From VRUE01 sp963718775 (GTDB lineage: Bacteria > Actinomycetota > Thermoleophilia > Solirubrobacterales > 70-9): a stretch of DNA of 64,000 nucleotides. Where the stretch lies: positions 1,674,001-1,738,000 of the forward strand of contig OY970377.1 in NCBI GenBank assembly GCA_963718775.1, read 5' to 3'. Shown here piece after piece: positions 58,039 through 64,000 of the stretch. How positions within the stretch are numbered: position 1 is the stretch's first letter; every line of letters starts with the position of its first letter. Under the pieces are notes generated by a model that was given only the letters and a program-made list of their open reading frames with translations, searched no databases and had not been told where the DNA came from. Position numbers and translations under genes: made by a program.

Positions 58039-59913
58039 ATGCCGGGAGTCGCGAGGTCCAGGGTTGTTGTGTTCGGGGCGGTGTTTGCCATTGCTGGGCT
58101 CGTGGCGACGACGGTCGCCGCGGCGCCCTCCGACACGGTCGGCCAGAGCAGCGTCGAACAGCGGGTGGTCCCCGCCAGCCCCGGCGCCTTCCGCTTCCTG
58201 CAGCTTGGCGAAGGGGAGCCCTACACGGTGCGCCAGGAACTGGCCACGGCCAACGCCAACCGCGCCGAAACCCGCACCTCGCTCAGCTACTTCGGGCAGC
58301 TCTCCGACTTCCAGCTCGCCGACGAGGAGTCGCCGGCGCGGCTCGAGATCATCGATCCGCTTTCGACGCCGCTGAACCTCCCCTTCGGCGCCGCCTGGCG
58401 TCCCTGGGAGGCGCTCGAGCCGCAGATCGACGACTCGATGATCCGCCAGATCAACCAGTTCGCGGCCGCCAGTCCCATCGCCGACGGCAGCGGCGGGCAT
58501 CGCGCCATGGACTTCACGATCGACACCGGCGACTCGGCCGACAGCCAGCAGCTCAACGAGACGGAATGGGTGCGGACGCTGCTCGAGGGAGGCGCACTCA
58601 ACCCCAACAGCGGCGTCGACAAGAAAACCTATTCCAGCCTGCTCTGCCCGAACCTGCTGGTGCCCGGCGCCGCCGAGGCCGCTCGCTACACCGGGGTGCA
58701 GGACTACAACGATTACTTCGAGGGCGCCTTCCCCGAGTTCTACGACCCCAACAGCCCCGCCGGGCCGCATGCCGCCTGGCCCAAATACCCGGGGCTGATG
58801 GACAAGGCGCAGCAGTCCTTCACGGCAGACGGCCTCGACGTTCCTTCCTATGTCGCTTTCGGCAACCACGACGCGCTCGTACAGGGCAACGCGGCGGCGA
58901 ACGTCGCCTTCGAGCAGGTGGCCCTGGGCTGTCTGAAGCCGATCGGGCCGGTCCCCAATCCTGAAAACGCGCCGGCGCTGCTGACCTCGCTGCTCAACCC
59001 GACGAACCTGCTGACGACGCTGCTGACCAAACCCCAGAACCTGATCTTCGTGCCCGGTGACCCGAAACGGCGGTTCGTCTCCAAGAAGCAGTACAAGGAC
59101 ATCTTCAAGGCCGGCAGCCAGGCCGACGGACATGGCTTCGACCTGATCGACCCGGCGCAGGAATCGGCCTCGAAAGGCGCAGCCGGCTACTACGCCTGGA
59201 GCCCCGAGCCGGGGATGCGCTTCGTCGCCCTCGACACCGTCGCCGAGGCGGGCACGATCGTCACCCCGACCGGCAACACCACGGCTGATGGCAACATCGA
59301 CGATCCCCAGTTCAAATGGCTGCGTGGTCAGCTCGAAGCGGCGACCGCCGCCGACGAGCTCGTCGTGCTCTTCAGCCACCACGCGCCGGAGAGCCTCACC
59401 GCCGACGCCGCCGACGAGCTGGCGCCCCCGTGCCTGCTTAACGACGCGCACGGGCACGACATCAACCCTGGCTGCGACCTCGACCCGCGCAGCTCGCAGC
59501 CGATCCACCTCGAGGCCGACCTCGTCGGCCTCCTGCACGAATTCCCCAACGCGATCGCCTGGGTCGCCGGCCACTCGCACGACAACGTCGTCAATCCCTT
59601 CCCGGCGCCGAGCGGGCCGGGTGGGTTCTGGAGCATCCGCGTCGCTGCCGAGGCCGACTGGCCCCAGCAGAGCCGTCTGCTCGAGGTCTTCGACAACCAC
59701 GACGGCACGCTCTCGATCTTCGGCACGATCCTCGACCACGTCGGCCAGTCGGCCGCCCCCACCGCGGGGACCTCGGCGGCGGGCATGGACCTCAACGACC
59801 TCGCCTCGGTCGGCCGCACGATGAGCTTCAACGACCTACAGTCCGGCGCTCCACTCGGCGAAGGCCAGGCCGACGATCGCAACGTAGAGCTGCTGCTCAA
59901 CGACCCGCGCTAA
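58039..59913 (+). CDS. Exported metallophosphoesterase
   Basis: 624 residues behind a GGAGGCG SD. Signal peptide VVVFGAVFAIAGLVATTVAA. All metallophosphatase blocks are visible: SDFQLAD (D-x-Q variant of DxH), TGDSAD (GDxxD-like), GNHD, FSHHAP and AGHSHDN. Between the blocks are long family-specific insertions (LLNPTNLLTTLLTKPQNLIF), and the protein is longer than typical 300-residue enzymes; similar exported actinobacterial proteins are annotated as TIGR03767-type metallophosphoesterases. It hydrolyses phosphate esters outside the membrane; substrate unknown. It converges on fumC over a strong hairpin. Confidence 0.88.
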   Translation: MPGVARSRVVVFGAVFAIAGLVATTVAAAPSDTVGQSSVEQRVVPASPGAFRFLQLGEGEPYTVRQELATANANRAETRTSLSYFGQLSDFQLADEESPARLEIIDPLSTPLNLPFGAAWRPWEALEPQIDDSMIRQINQFAAASPIADGSGGHRAMDFTIDTGDSADSQQLNETEWVRTLLEGGALNPNSGVDKKTYSSLLCPNLLVPGAAEAARYTGVQDYNDYFEGAFPEFYDPNSPAGPHAAWPKYPGLMDKAQQSFTADGLDVPSYVAFGNHDALVQGNAAANVAFEQVALGCLKPIGPVPNPENAPALLTSLLNPTNLLTTLLTKPQNLIFVPGDPKRRFVSKKQYKDIFKAGSQADGHGFDLIDPAQESASKGAAGYYAWSPEPGMRFVALDTVAEAGTIVTPTGNTTADGNIDDPQFKWLRGQLEAATAADELVVLFSHHAPESLTADAADELAPPCLLNDAHGHDINPGCDLDPRSSQPIHLEADLVGLLHEFPNAIAWVAGHSHDNVVNPFPAPSGPGGFWSIRVAAEADWPQQSRLLEVFDNHDGTLSIFGTILDHVGQSAAPTAGTSAAGMDLNDLASVGRTMSFNDLQSGAPLGEGQADDRNVELLLNDPR

Positions 59914-59917
59914 CAAC

Positions 59918-59961
59918 GAAGCGAGAGTTGACCCACCCAGAGTGGGGTCAACTCTCGCTTC
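59918..59961. terminator. Bidirectional hairpin terminator
   Basis: GAAGCGAGAGTTGACCC (59918-59934) and GGGTCAACTCTCGCTTC (59945-59961) form a perfect 17-bp stem with a 10-base loop, filling the gap between convergent stops at 59913 and 59969. Confidence 0.75.
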
Positions 59962-59968
59962 GCATCGC

Positions 59969-61297
59969 TTACTCGTGCGGTCGGGCCATGCGCCGGTGGT
60001 CGAGTGCCTCCTCGAGCACTGAGGGCTCGACGCCCTGCTCGAGGGCGACCTCGCGCAGGGAGCGGCCGGACTCGGCGGCGGCCTTGACGATGTCGGCGGC
60101 GCGGTCGTAGCCGATGTGGGGGTTGAGCGCGGTGGCCGTGGCCAGGGTCGCCTCGGCGTGGCGCTCGGTCATCTCCTCGTTGGCCTCGAGGCCGGCGACG
60201 CATTTCTCGTCGAGCAGGCGCGAGGCGGAGGCGAGCAGCTTGATCGAGTCGAGCAGGTTGCGGGCGATCAGCGGCACCCGCACGTTGAGCTCGAACTGGC
60301 CCTGGCTGCCGGCGACGGTGATCGCGGTGTCGTTGCCGATCACCTGGGCGGCGACCTGGATCACCACCTCGGGGATCACCGGGTTGACCTTGCCGGGCAT
60401 GATCGAGGAGCCCTTCTGCAGCTCGGGCAGGCGCAGCTCGGCGAGGCCGGCGCGCGGGCCGGAGCCCATCAGCGCCAGGTCGTTGGCGATCTTGTTGAGT
60501 GAGACGGCGTAGACCTTGAGCGCCCCGGAGAGCTCGACCAGCGCGTCGCGGTTGCCCTGCGCCTCGAAGGGGTCGAGCGGCGCCGAGATCTCCAGCCCGG
60601 TCTCGCCGGCGAGCCGCGCCCGCACCTTGGCGGCGAACTCCGGGTGGGTGTTGAGGCCGGTGCCGGTCGCGGTGCCGCCGAGCGGGATCTGGCCGACCCG
60701 GCGCAGCGTCGCCTCGATCCGCTGGATGCCGAGCCGCACCTGCGCCGCGTAGCCGCCGAACTCCTGGCCGAGCGTGACCGGGACGGCGTCCATCAGGTGG
60801 GTGCGCCCCGCCTTGACGACGTCGGCGAACTCCTCCGCCTTCGCCTCCAGGGCCGCCTCGAGCGATCCCATCGCCGGCAGCAGGTCGTGGGTCACCTCGC
60901 CCAGCGCCGCTAGGTGAACGGCGGAGGGGAAGACGTCGTTGGAGGACTGGCCCATGTTGACGTGGTCGTTGGCGTGGGTCTCGCCGCCGGCGATCCTGGC
61001 CAGCACCTCGTTGGCGTTCATGTTCGAGGAGGTGCCGGAGCCGGTCTGGAAGACGTCGACCGGGAACTGGTCGTCGTGTTCGCCGGCGGCGACCGCGTCG
61101 CCCGCCGTGGCGATCCGCTCGGCCACGGCCGCGTCGAGGCTGCCCAGCTCGGCATTGACCAGCGCCGCGGCGGCCTTCAGTCGGCCCAGCCAGCGGATCA
61201 CCGGCACCGGTACGGGCTGCCCGGAAACCGGGAAGTTGTCGACGGCCTTGGTGGTCTCGCCACCCCAGAGCTGCTCAGTCAAGGTTCGTGCCTCCAT
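59969..61297 (-). CDS. fumC: Fumarate hydratase class II
   Basis: 442 residues. Interconverts fumarate and malate in the TCA cycle. Signature GSSIMPGKVNPVIPEV is present, with TGSGTSSNMNANEVLA, HVNMGQSSNDVFPSAVHLA, KAGRTHLMDAVPVTLGQEF and GTATGTGLNTHPEF, all active-site segments of the class II family. It lacks a signal peptide and is full length. ATG at 61297, divergent from the DUF2470 gene. Confidence 0.95.
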   Translation of the reverse strand: MEARTLTEQLWGGETTKAVDNFPVSGQPVPVPVIRWLGRLKAAAALVNAELGSLDAAVAERIATAGDAVAAGEHDDQFPVDVFQTGSGTSSNMNANEVLARIAGGETHANDHVNMGQSSNDVFPSAVHLAALGEVTHDLLPAMGSLEAALEAKAEEFADVVKAGRTHLMDAVPVTLGQEFGGYAAQVRLGIQRIEATLRRVGQIPLGGTATGTGLNTHPEFAAKVRARLAGETGLEISAPLDPFEAQGNRDALVELSGALKVYAVSLNKIANDLALMGSGPRAGLAELRLPELQKGSSIMPGKVNPVIPEVVIQVAAQVIGNDTAITVAGSQGQFELNVRVPLIARNLLDSIKLLASASRLLDEKCVAGLEANEEMTERHAEATLATATALNPHIGYDRAADIVKAAAESGRSLREVALEQGVEPSVLEEALDHRRMARPHE

Positions 61298-61336
61298 CGA
61301 TTCGTTGTCCTGGCAGCGTATTGGAGCCCGCTTGTA

Positions 61337-61350
61337 TTAGGGTCCCCTAA
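61337..61350. promoter_or_regulatory. Palindrome at the start of the DUF2470 gene
   Basis: TTAGGGTCCCCTAA is a perfect 6-2-6 inverted repeat ending one base before the GTG start. Half-sites TTAGG...CCTAA resemble DtxR/IdeR-type metal-repressor boxes, though the spacing is shorter. TATTAG just upstream could be the -10 of a near-leaderless message. Confidence 0.45.
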
Positions 61351-61351
61351 C

Positions 61352-61657
61352 GTGAAGTCCGACGACCCCGTCAGCCGCGGCGCCGAGCGCGCCATCGCCC
61401 ACCTCAACGAGGACCACGACGACGCCCTGCTCGACATGGCGCGCACCGTCGGTGGCTGCCCGCAGGCAACCGCCGCGCGCTGTGTCGACGCTGACCGCAC
61501 CGGCCTCGACCTGATCGCGATGGCGCCCGATGGCGCGGCCGAGGTTCGCGTCCCCTACGCGGAGCCGATTGACGGCCCCGAGGGCCTGCGCGCCGCCACG
61601 GTCAAGCTCGCCCACGCCGCCCGGGCGGAGCTCGAGCGTTCGTCTAGCGCCAGTTGA
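61352..61657 (+). CDS. DUF2470 domain protein (HugZ C-terminal-like)
   Basis: 101 residues from GTG 61352. AERAIAHLNEDHDDALLDMA is the DUF2470 opening; VDADRTGLDLIAMAPDGAAE and VRVPYAEPIDGPEGLRAATV complete it. The domain accompanies haem-degrading or haem-storing flavin-reductase-like proteins (HugZ, pyridoxamine-oxidase fold) and binds haem-related ligands there. Here it stands alone. A palindrome overlaps its upstream region, and the promoter of the next gene overlaps its stop. Confidence 0.85.
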   Translation: MKSDDPVSRGAERAIAHLNEDHDDALLDMARTVGGCPQATAARCVDADRTGLDLIAMAPDGAAEVRVPYAEPIDGPEGLRAATVKLAHAARAELERSSSAS

Positions 61658-61683
61658 CGGCTTTTAGTTAAAAGACGTAGAGT
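61654..61683 (+). promoter_or_regulatory. Candidate promoter of the first riboswitch transcript
   Basis: TTGACG (61654-61659), 18-base AT-rich spacer, TAGAGT (61678-61683). It is placed so that transcription would begin directly before the riboswitch; it overlaps the stop of the DUF2470 gene. Confidence 0.5.
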
Positions 61684-61803
61684 GGCCGGCGGGTAAACAC
61701 ATACCGCTCCTGGGCGAGGGGAAGCCGGTCGAAGTCCGGCGCTGACCCGCAACCGTAGGCCGCGCACTGTGCGGCAAGCCGGAATGCCTCTCCGGGAGCA
61801 GAG
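61684..61803 (+). promoter_or_regulatory. Cobalamin (AdoCbl) riboswitch 1
   Basis: Conserved core in order: GGGGAAGCCGGTCGAAGTCC, then GGCGCTGACCCGCAACCGTA, a variable stem (GCCGCGCACTGTGCGGC), and the B12 box AAGCCGGAATGCC. This is the standard long-form cobalamin aptamer. It stands ~100 bases before the ATG at 61906; the intervening leader has a Cys/Gly-codon-like GC-rich stretch that could pair with the SD (AAGGAG, 61890-61895), so translational control is plausible. No other gene intervenes. Confidence 0.93.
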
Positions 61804-61905
61804 CTCAAATCAATCCCGTCGTGGTCTGCGGGCGGAGCCGGATCGAGATTCTCTCGTCCTGCCCTTGCTTGCTGGCTGCGCGGCAAGACAAGGAGATGGA
61901 CATAG

Positions 61906-63033
61906 ATGTCATCCACGCAGAAGTTGCTCAAGCGGGGTGGGCTGCTCGCCTCTCTGTTGGCGCTGATGCTGGCGCTCGCGGTACCGGCGGCCAGCGCGTC
62001 ACCCGGCTCAGAAGCGACCGAATGGCTCGGCTCGCAGTTGAAATCAGCAGGAGCAGGCGAAAAGTACTGCGAACTGTTCGGCCCCAATGTCGGTCAGACG
62101 ATCGACTGCATGATCGCCTTCGACGCCGCCACCGGCTTCGAAACCGAGGAGAACGAAACCTACAAATGGATTCTCGCCAACAAGAGCTCCTACGTAGGCA
62201 GCAAACCCTGCTCGGAAGCGACCTCGATGTCGGCCGGCGCGGTGGCCAAGCTGGCGCTCGGCGTCGGCGCCCACGGCGGTGACCCGATGAACGTCGAAGG
62301 CCGCAACCTGATCGCCGACCTGCAGTGCCTGCAGGCGAGCTCAGGTGCGGAAAAAGGCCGCTTCAAGGACAAAGGCGCGAGCGACTTCTCCAACGTGTTC
62401 GGCCAGTCGCTGGCGCTGATCGCGCTGAAGGCTTGTCAGCAGAAAAAAATCTGCGCCAGCCCACCCACTCTCACCTCGACGCTCAGCAACGGCGCTAGCT
62501 ATCTGCGCGGCCAGCAGTGCGCCGAAAAAGGAGAAGAAGGAGTCGAAGGTGCTTTCCGCTCCGCGATGGGTCTCGAACCGGGCAGCTGCGAAAACACGAC
62601 GCCGTTCCCCTCGGAATTCGAATTCAACGTGAACGCGGTCGACATCGACTCGACCGGCTTCGCCATCGAGGCCCTGTTCGTCCAGGGCGGTACCAACGTC
62701 GCAGCTGCGAAAGCCGGGGGCAAATGGATGAACGGCGAACGCATCGTGACCACTGGCCCGCCGAAACGGATCAACTGGGAGAACTACTGCTCCTTCAGCG
62801 AACCGACCGTGAAATTCCCCAGTGTCAACAGCACGTCGCTGGCGATCATGGGGGCCTCCGAAATCGAACTCGAATTCATACCTGCGGAGGAATGGCTCGC
62901 CGACGCGGTGGCCAGCGGCGAAAACCGCGGCCTGCCGGCCTGTGGCGCGACCGGTAACGGCGATGTCTTGGCAACTTCGCAGGGCATCCTCGGCCTCTAC
63001 AGCACCTCCTACCCGACCCTGGTCGGGCTCTAG
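61906..63033 (+). CDS. Exported alpha/alpha-toroid protein, transcobalamin/intrinsic-factor-like
   Basis: 375 residues with a signal peptide (LLASLLALMLALAVPAASA). The mature protein repeats helix pairs with the signature of prenyltransferase/squalene-cyclase/cobalamin-binding toroids: SMSAGAVAKLALGVGAHGGD, NVFGQSLALIALKACQQ, VDIDSTGFAIEALFVQGG, NSTSLAIMGASEIE and ATSQGILGLYST. Six or more cysteines (YCELF, PCSEA, LQCLQ, ACQQKKIC, QQCAE, GSCENT, NYCSF, PACGA) could form disulfides. It lacks the DxDD or DDxx catalytic acids of cyclases. The upstream cobalamin riboswitch makes an extracellular B12-binding or B12-dependent role the best reading; binding itself is inferred. Confidence 0.8.
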   Translation: MSSTQKLLKRGGLLASLLALMLALAVPAASASPGSEATEWLGSQLKSAGAGEKYCELFGPNVGQTIDCMIAFDAATGFETEENETYKWILANKSSYVGSKPCSEATSMSAGAVAKLALGVGAHGGDPMNVEGRNLIADLQCLQASSGAEKGRFKDKGASDFSNVFGQSLALIALKACQQKKICASPPTLTSTLSNGASYLRGQQCAEKGEEGVEGAFRSAMGLEPGSCENTTPFPSEFEFNVNAVDIDSTGFAIEALFVQGGTNVAAAKAGGKWMNGERIVTTGPPKRINWENYCSFSEPTVKFPSVNSTSLAIMGASEIELEFIPAEEWLADAVASGENRGLPACGATGNGDVLATSQGILGLYSTSYPTLVGL

Positions 63034-63044
63034 GCGAATCGACT

Positions 63045-63074
63045 CAGGAGGGCGGGCCTTCGCCCGCCCTCCTG
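63045..63074 (+). terminator. Hairpin terminator between the two riboswitch units
   Basis: CAGGAGGGCGGGC (63045-63057), CTTC-type loop, GCCCGCCCTCCTG (63062-63074): a perfect 13-bp stem 11 bases after the stop. It separates the first unit from the second aptamer. Confidence 0.75.
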
Positions 63075-63092
63075 TAGTCTCTCCCCGCTCAC

Positions 63093-63215
63093 GGCGCGAG
63101 GGAACACCGGTTTGAATCCGGGGCTGGCGCGCAGCGGTGTGGGTGACGAGCGGATCGTCAGGTCCACTGAGCCGAAGGAAAAGAAGGCTCGGGAAGGAGA
63201 TCCGCGAGGACGAAC
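63093..63215 (+). promoter_or_regulatory. Cobalamin riboswitch 2
   Basis: Core elements: GCGCGAGGGAACACCGGTTT, GAATCCGGGGCTGGCGCGCA, GCGGTGTGGGTGACGAG, then GTCCACTGAGCC and the paired GGCTCGGGAAGG. The CCACTG...GGGAAGG pair is the actinobacterial/alphaproteobacterial form of the B12-box region and differs in detail from riboswitch 1. It lies ~105 bases before ATG 63322. Two different aptamers in tandem imply independent acquisition of control. Confidence 0.85.
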
Positions 63216-63321
63216 CCGAGCCCGAAGACCCGGCCGTGATTGGCATTCGCCTCGCGAACAGGCGGCCGGCAGCTCCGCGTCTTGCGGCGTGCCCGTCGCC
63301 CCAGACCAAGGAGCAACGGAC

Positions 63322-64000
63322 ATGATCGAACGACTCAGGGCCGCTCGGAGCAGTCTCACCACGCTTGTCGCCCTCCTCGCCTTCGCCGGACTGCTGAGCG
63401 CGTCCCCTGCGCTGGCTGCCGACGAGCATCCCTACCTGCCCGCGATGCACCTCGAAGCCCTCGAAGGACCGTGTGGCACCACGACGGATTCCTACGGAAA
63501 TCTCTATGTCGCGGGATATGAAGGCACGGTCGGGATCTACGACCCGGCCGGCGTGCTCCTGACGGAATTCCTGCCCGGAGAAATCGCCGCGGTCTACCCC
63601 TGCGGCATCGCGGTCGATCAGGCCGGCGCCGTTTACCTCGCAGGTTTCGGTATTCCGAGCGAACGAAAGGTCATCAAGCTCGTGCCCGATGAGTTTCCGC
63701 CCACGGCGTCGACCGGATACGCGCTCGACGAATCCGCCGGAGATGAAGGGGTGATAGTCGACAAGGGGGCTCAAGCGGTCGCGGTCGATCCCGAAACCGG
63801 TGACGTTTACGTCGCCGAAGAAGGGACGAACGAAGTGCAGCGTCTGGCGGTGCCTCCCGTTGCGCAATGCACGGCACCGGACACGAAGCTCGTCTTCGCC
63901 TGGACTCCCACCGATGAGATTGGGACGACTGAAGTGCCCTGCGGAGCCAACCAAGGAACGACCCAATCGGCTCTGGAAGATCTGCTCGGCCCCGGCGCCG
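63322..64000 (+). CDS. Exported NHL-repeat protein (runs off the window)
   Basis: Translated from ATG 63322 behind AAGGAGCAACGG: signal peptide TLVALLAFAGLLSASPALAA, then NHL/beta-propeller blades GTTTDSYGNLYVAGYEGTV, CGIAVDQAGAVYLAGFGIP and AVAVDPETGDVYVAEEGTNE. About 226 codons are open to the right edge, so the gene is partial. Its blades match those of the exported proteins at 3.2 and 12.7 kb. It follows a cobalamin riboswitch, the one feature the earlier ones lack. Confidence 0.82.
   Translation, partial: MIERLRAARSSLTTLVALLAFAGLLSASPALAADEHPYLPAMHLEALEGPCGTTTDSYGNLYVAGYEGTVGIYDPAGVLLTEFLPGEIAAVYPCGIAVDQAGAVYLAGFGIPSERKVIKLVPDEFPPTASTGYALDESAGDEGVIVDKGAQAVAVDPETGDVYVAEEGTNEVQRLAVPPVAQCTAPDTKLVFAWTPTDEIGTTEVPCGANQGTTQSALEDLLGPGA

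Noticed and set aside
59918..59961. 17-bp inverted repeat considered as an insertion-sequence end or recombination site
   Set aside because: It lies exactly between two convergent stops with no partner repeat, so a bidirectional terminator explains it.

Overview
The window is high-GC bacterial DNA (GC- and C-ending codons dominate almost every gene). Its gene families suggest an actinobacterium of the Solirubrobacterales/Thermoleophilia type: exported collagen-like and NHL-repeat proteins with basic Cys-containing C-terminal tails, a ccmABC-hemA-hemC-cobA/hemD cluster, MpaB/DUF2236 oxygenases next to TetR regulators, and an AttH-like lipocalin. The lineage is inferred from family resemblance; there is no rRNA or marker phylogeny here.

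Layout. 1-2 kb: end of a sugar-epimerase-like gene, pyrE and a YceH-family gene. 2.2-14.6 kb: a run of exported or surface proteins (collagen-like, two NHL/FN3-like giants, a long pilin/adhesin-like protein broken by one frameshift, and two small partners). 14.58-21.4 kb: an integrated island at a tRNA-Arg(CCU) gene. Its integrase reads into the tRNA, and a perfect 51-bp att repeat lies at 14618 and 20465, with a third, damaged copy at 21365. The main island carries xis/int, an XRE regulator and a four-gene overlapping operon: YwgA/SocA-like protein, 3-TM membrane protein, PD-(D/E)XK nuclease, and an unknown protein with a CxCxxC motif. The 0.85-kb stretch between the second and third att copies holds only a nucleotidyltransferase pair. 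21.4-26.2 kb: ArsR-like regulator plus membrane protein, GalT-like transferase, slipin/NfeD pair, TlpA-like lipoprotein. 26.3-29.6 kb: an unusual DEAD/DEAH helicase converging on birA. 29.6-36 kb: haem and cytochrome c biogenesis, reading leftward ccmA-ccmB-ccmC-ccmD-hemA-hemC-cobA/hemD, with hairpin elements between the haem genes. 36-47 kb: methyltransferase plus ATP-grasp pair, aldehyde dehydrogenase, TetR/MpaB genes, rarA, DUF1385, methylmalonyl-CoA epimerase and another methyltransferase. From 41.0 to 47.2 kb nearly every gene carries single-base indels, about 24 in 6 kb, which looks like poor consensus quality rather than biology. 47.5-61.3 kb: ordinary chromosomal genes (BtrH-like, PAP2, ychF, SpoIID-like, aldehyde dehydrogenase, metallophosphoesterase, fumC). 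61.3-64 kb: a DUF2470 gene, then two successive cobalamin riboswitches. One precedes an exported alpha/alpha-toroid protein that resembles transcobalamin/intrinsic factor; the other precedes an exported NHL-repeat protein that runs off the window.

The two most interesting systems are the B12-riboswitch-controlled exported pair at the right end and the four-gene coupled operon on the tRNA-Arg island. The haem genes and the DUF2470 protein suggest active tetrapyrrole metabolism. No cobalamin synthesis or uptake transporter is visible, so the exported B12-controlled proteins are candidates for extracellular B12 capture.
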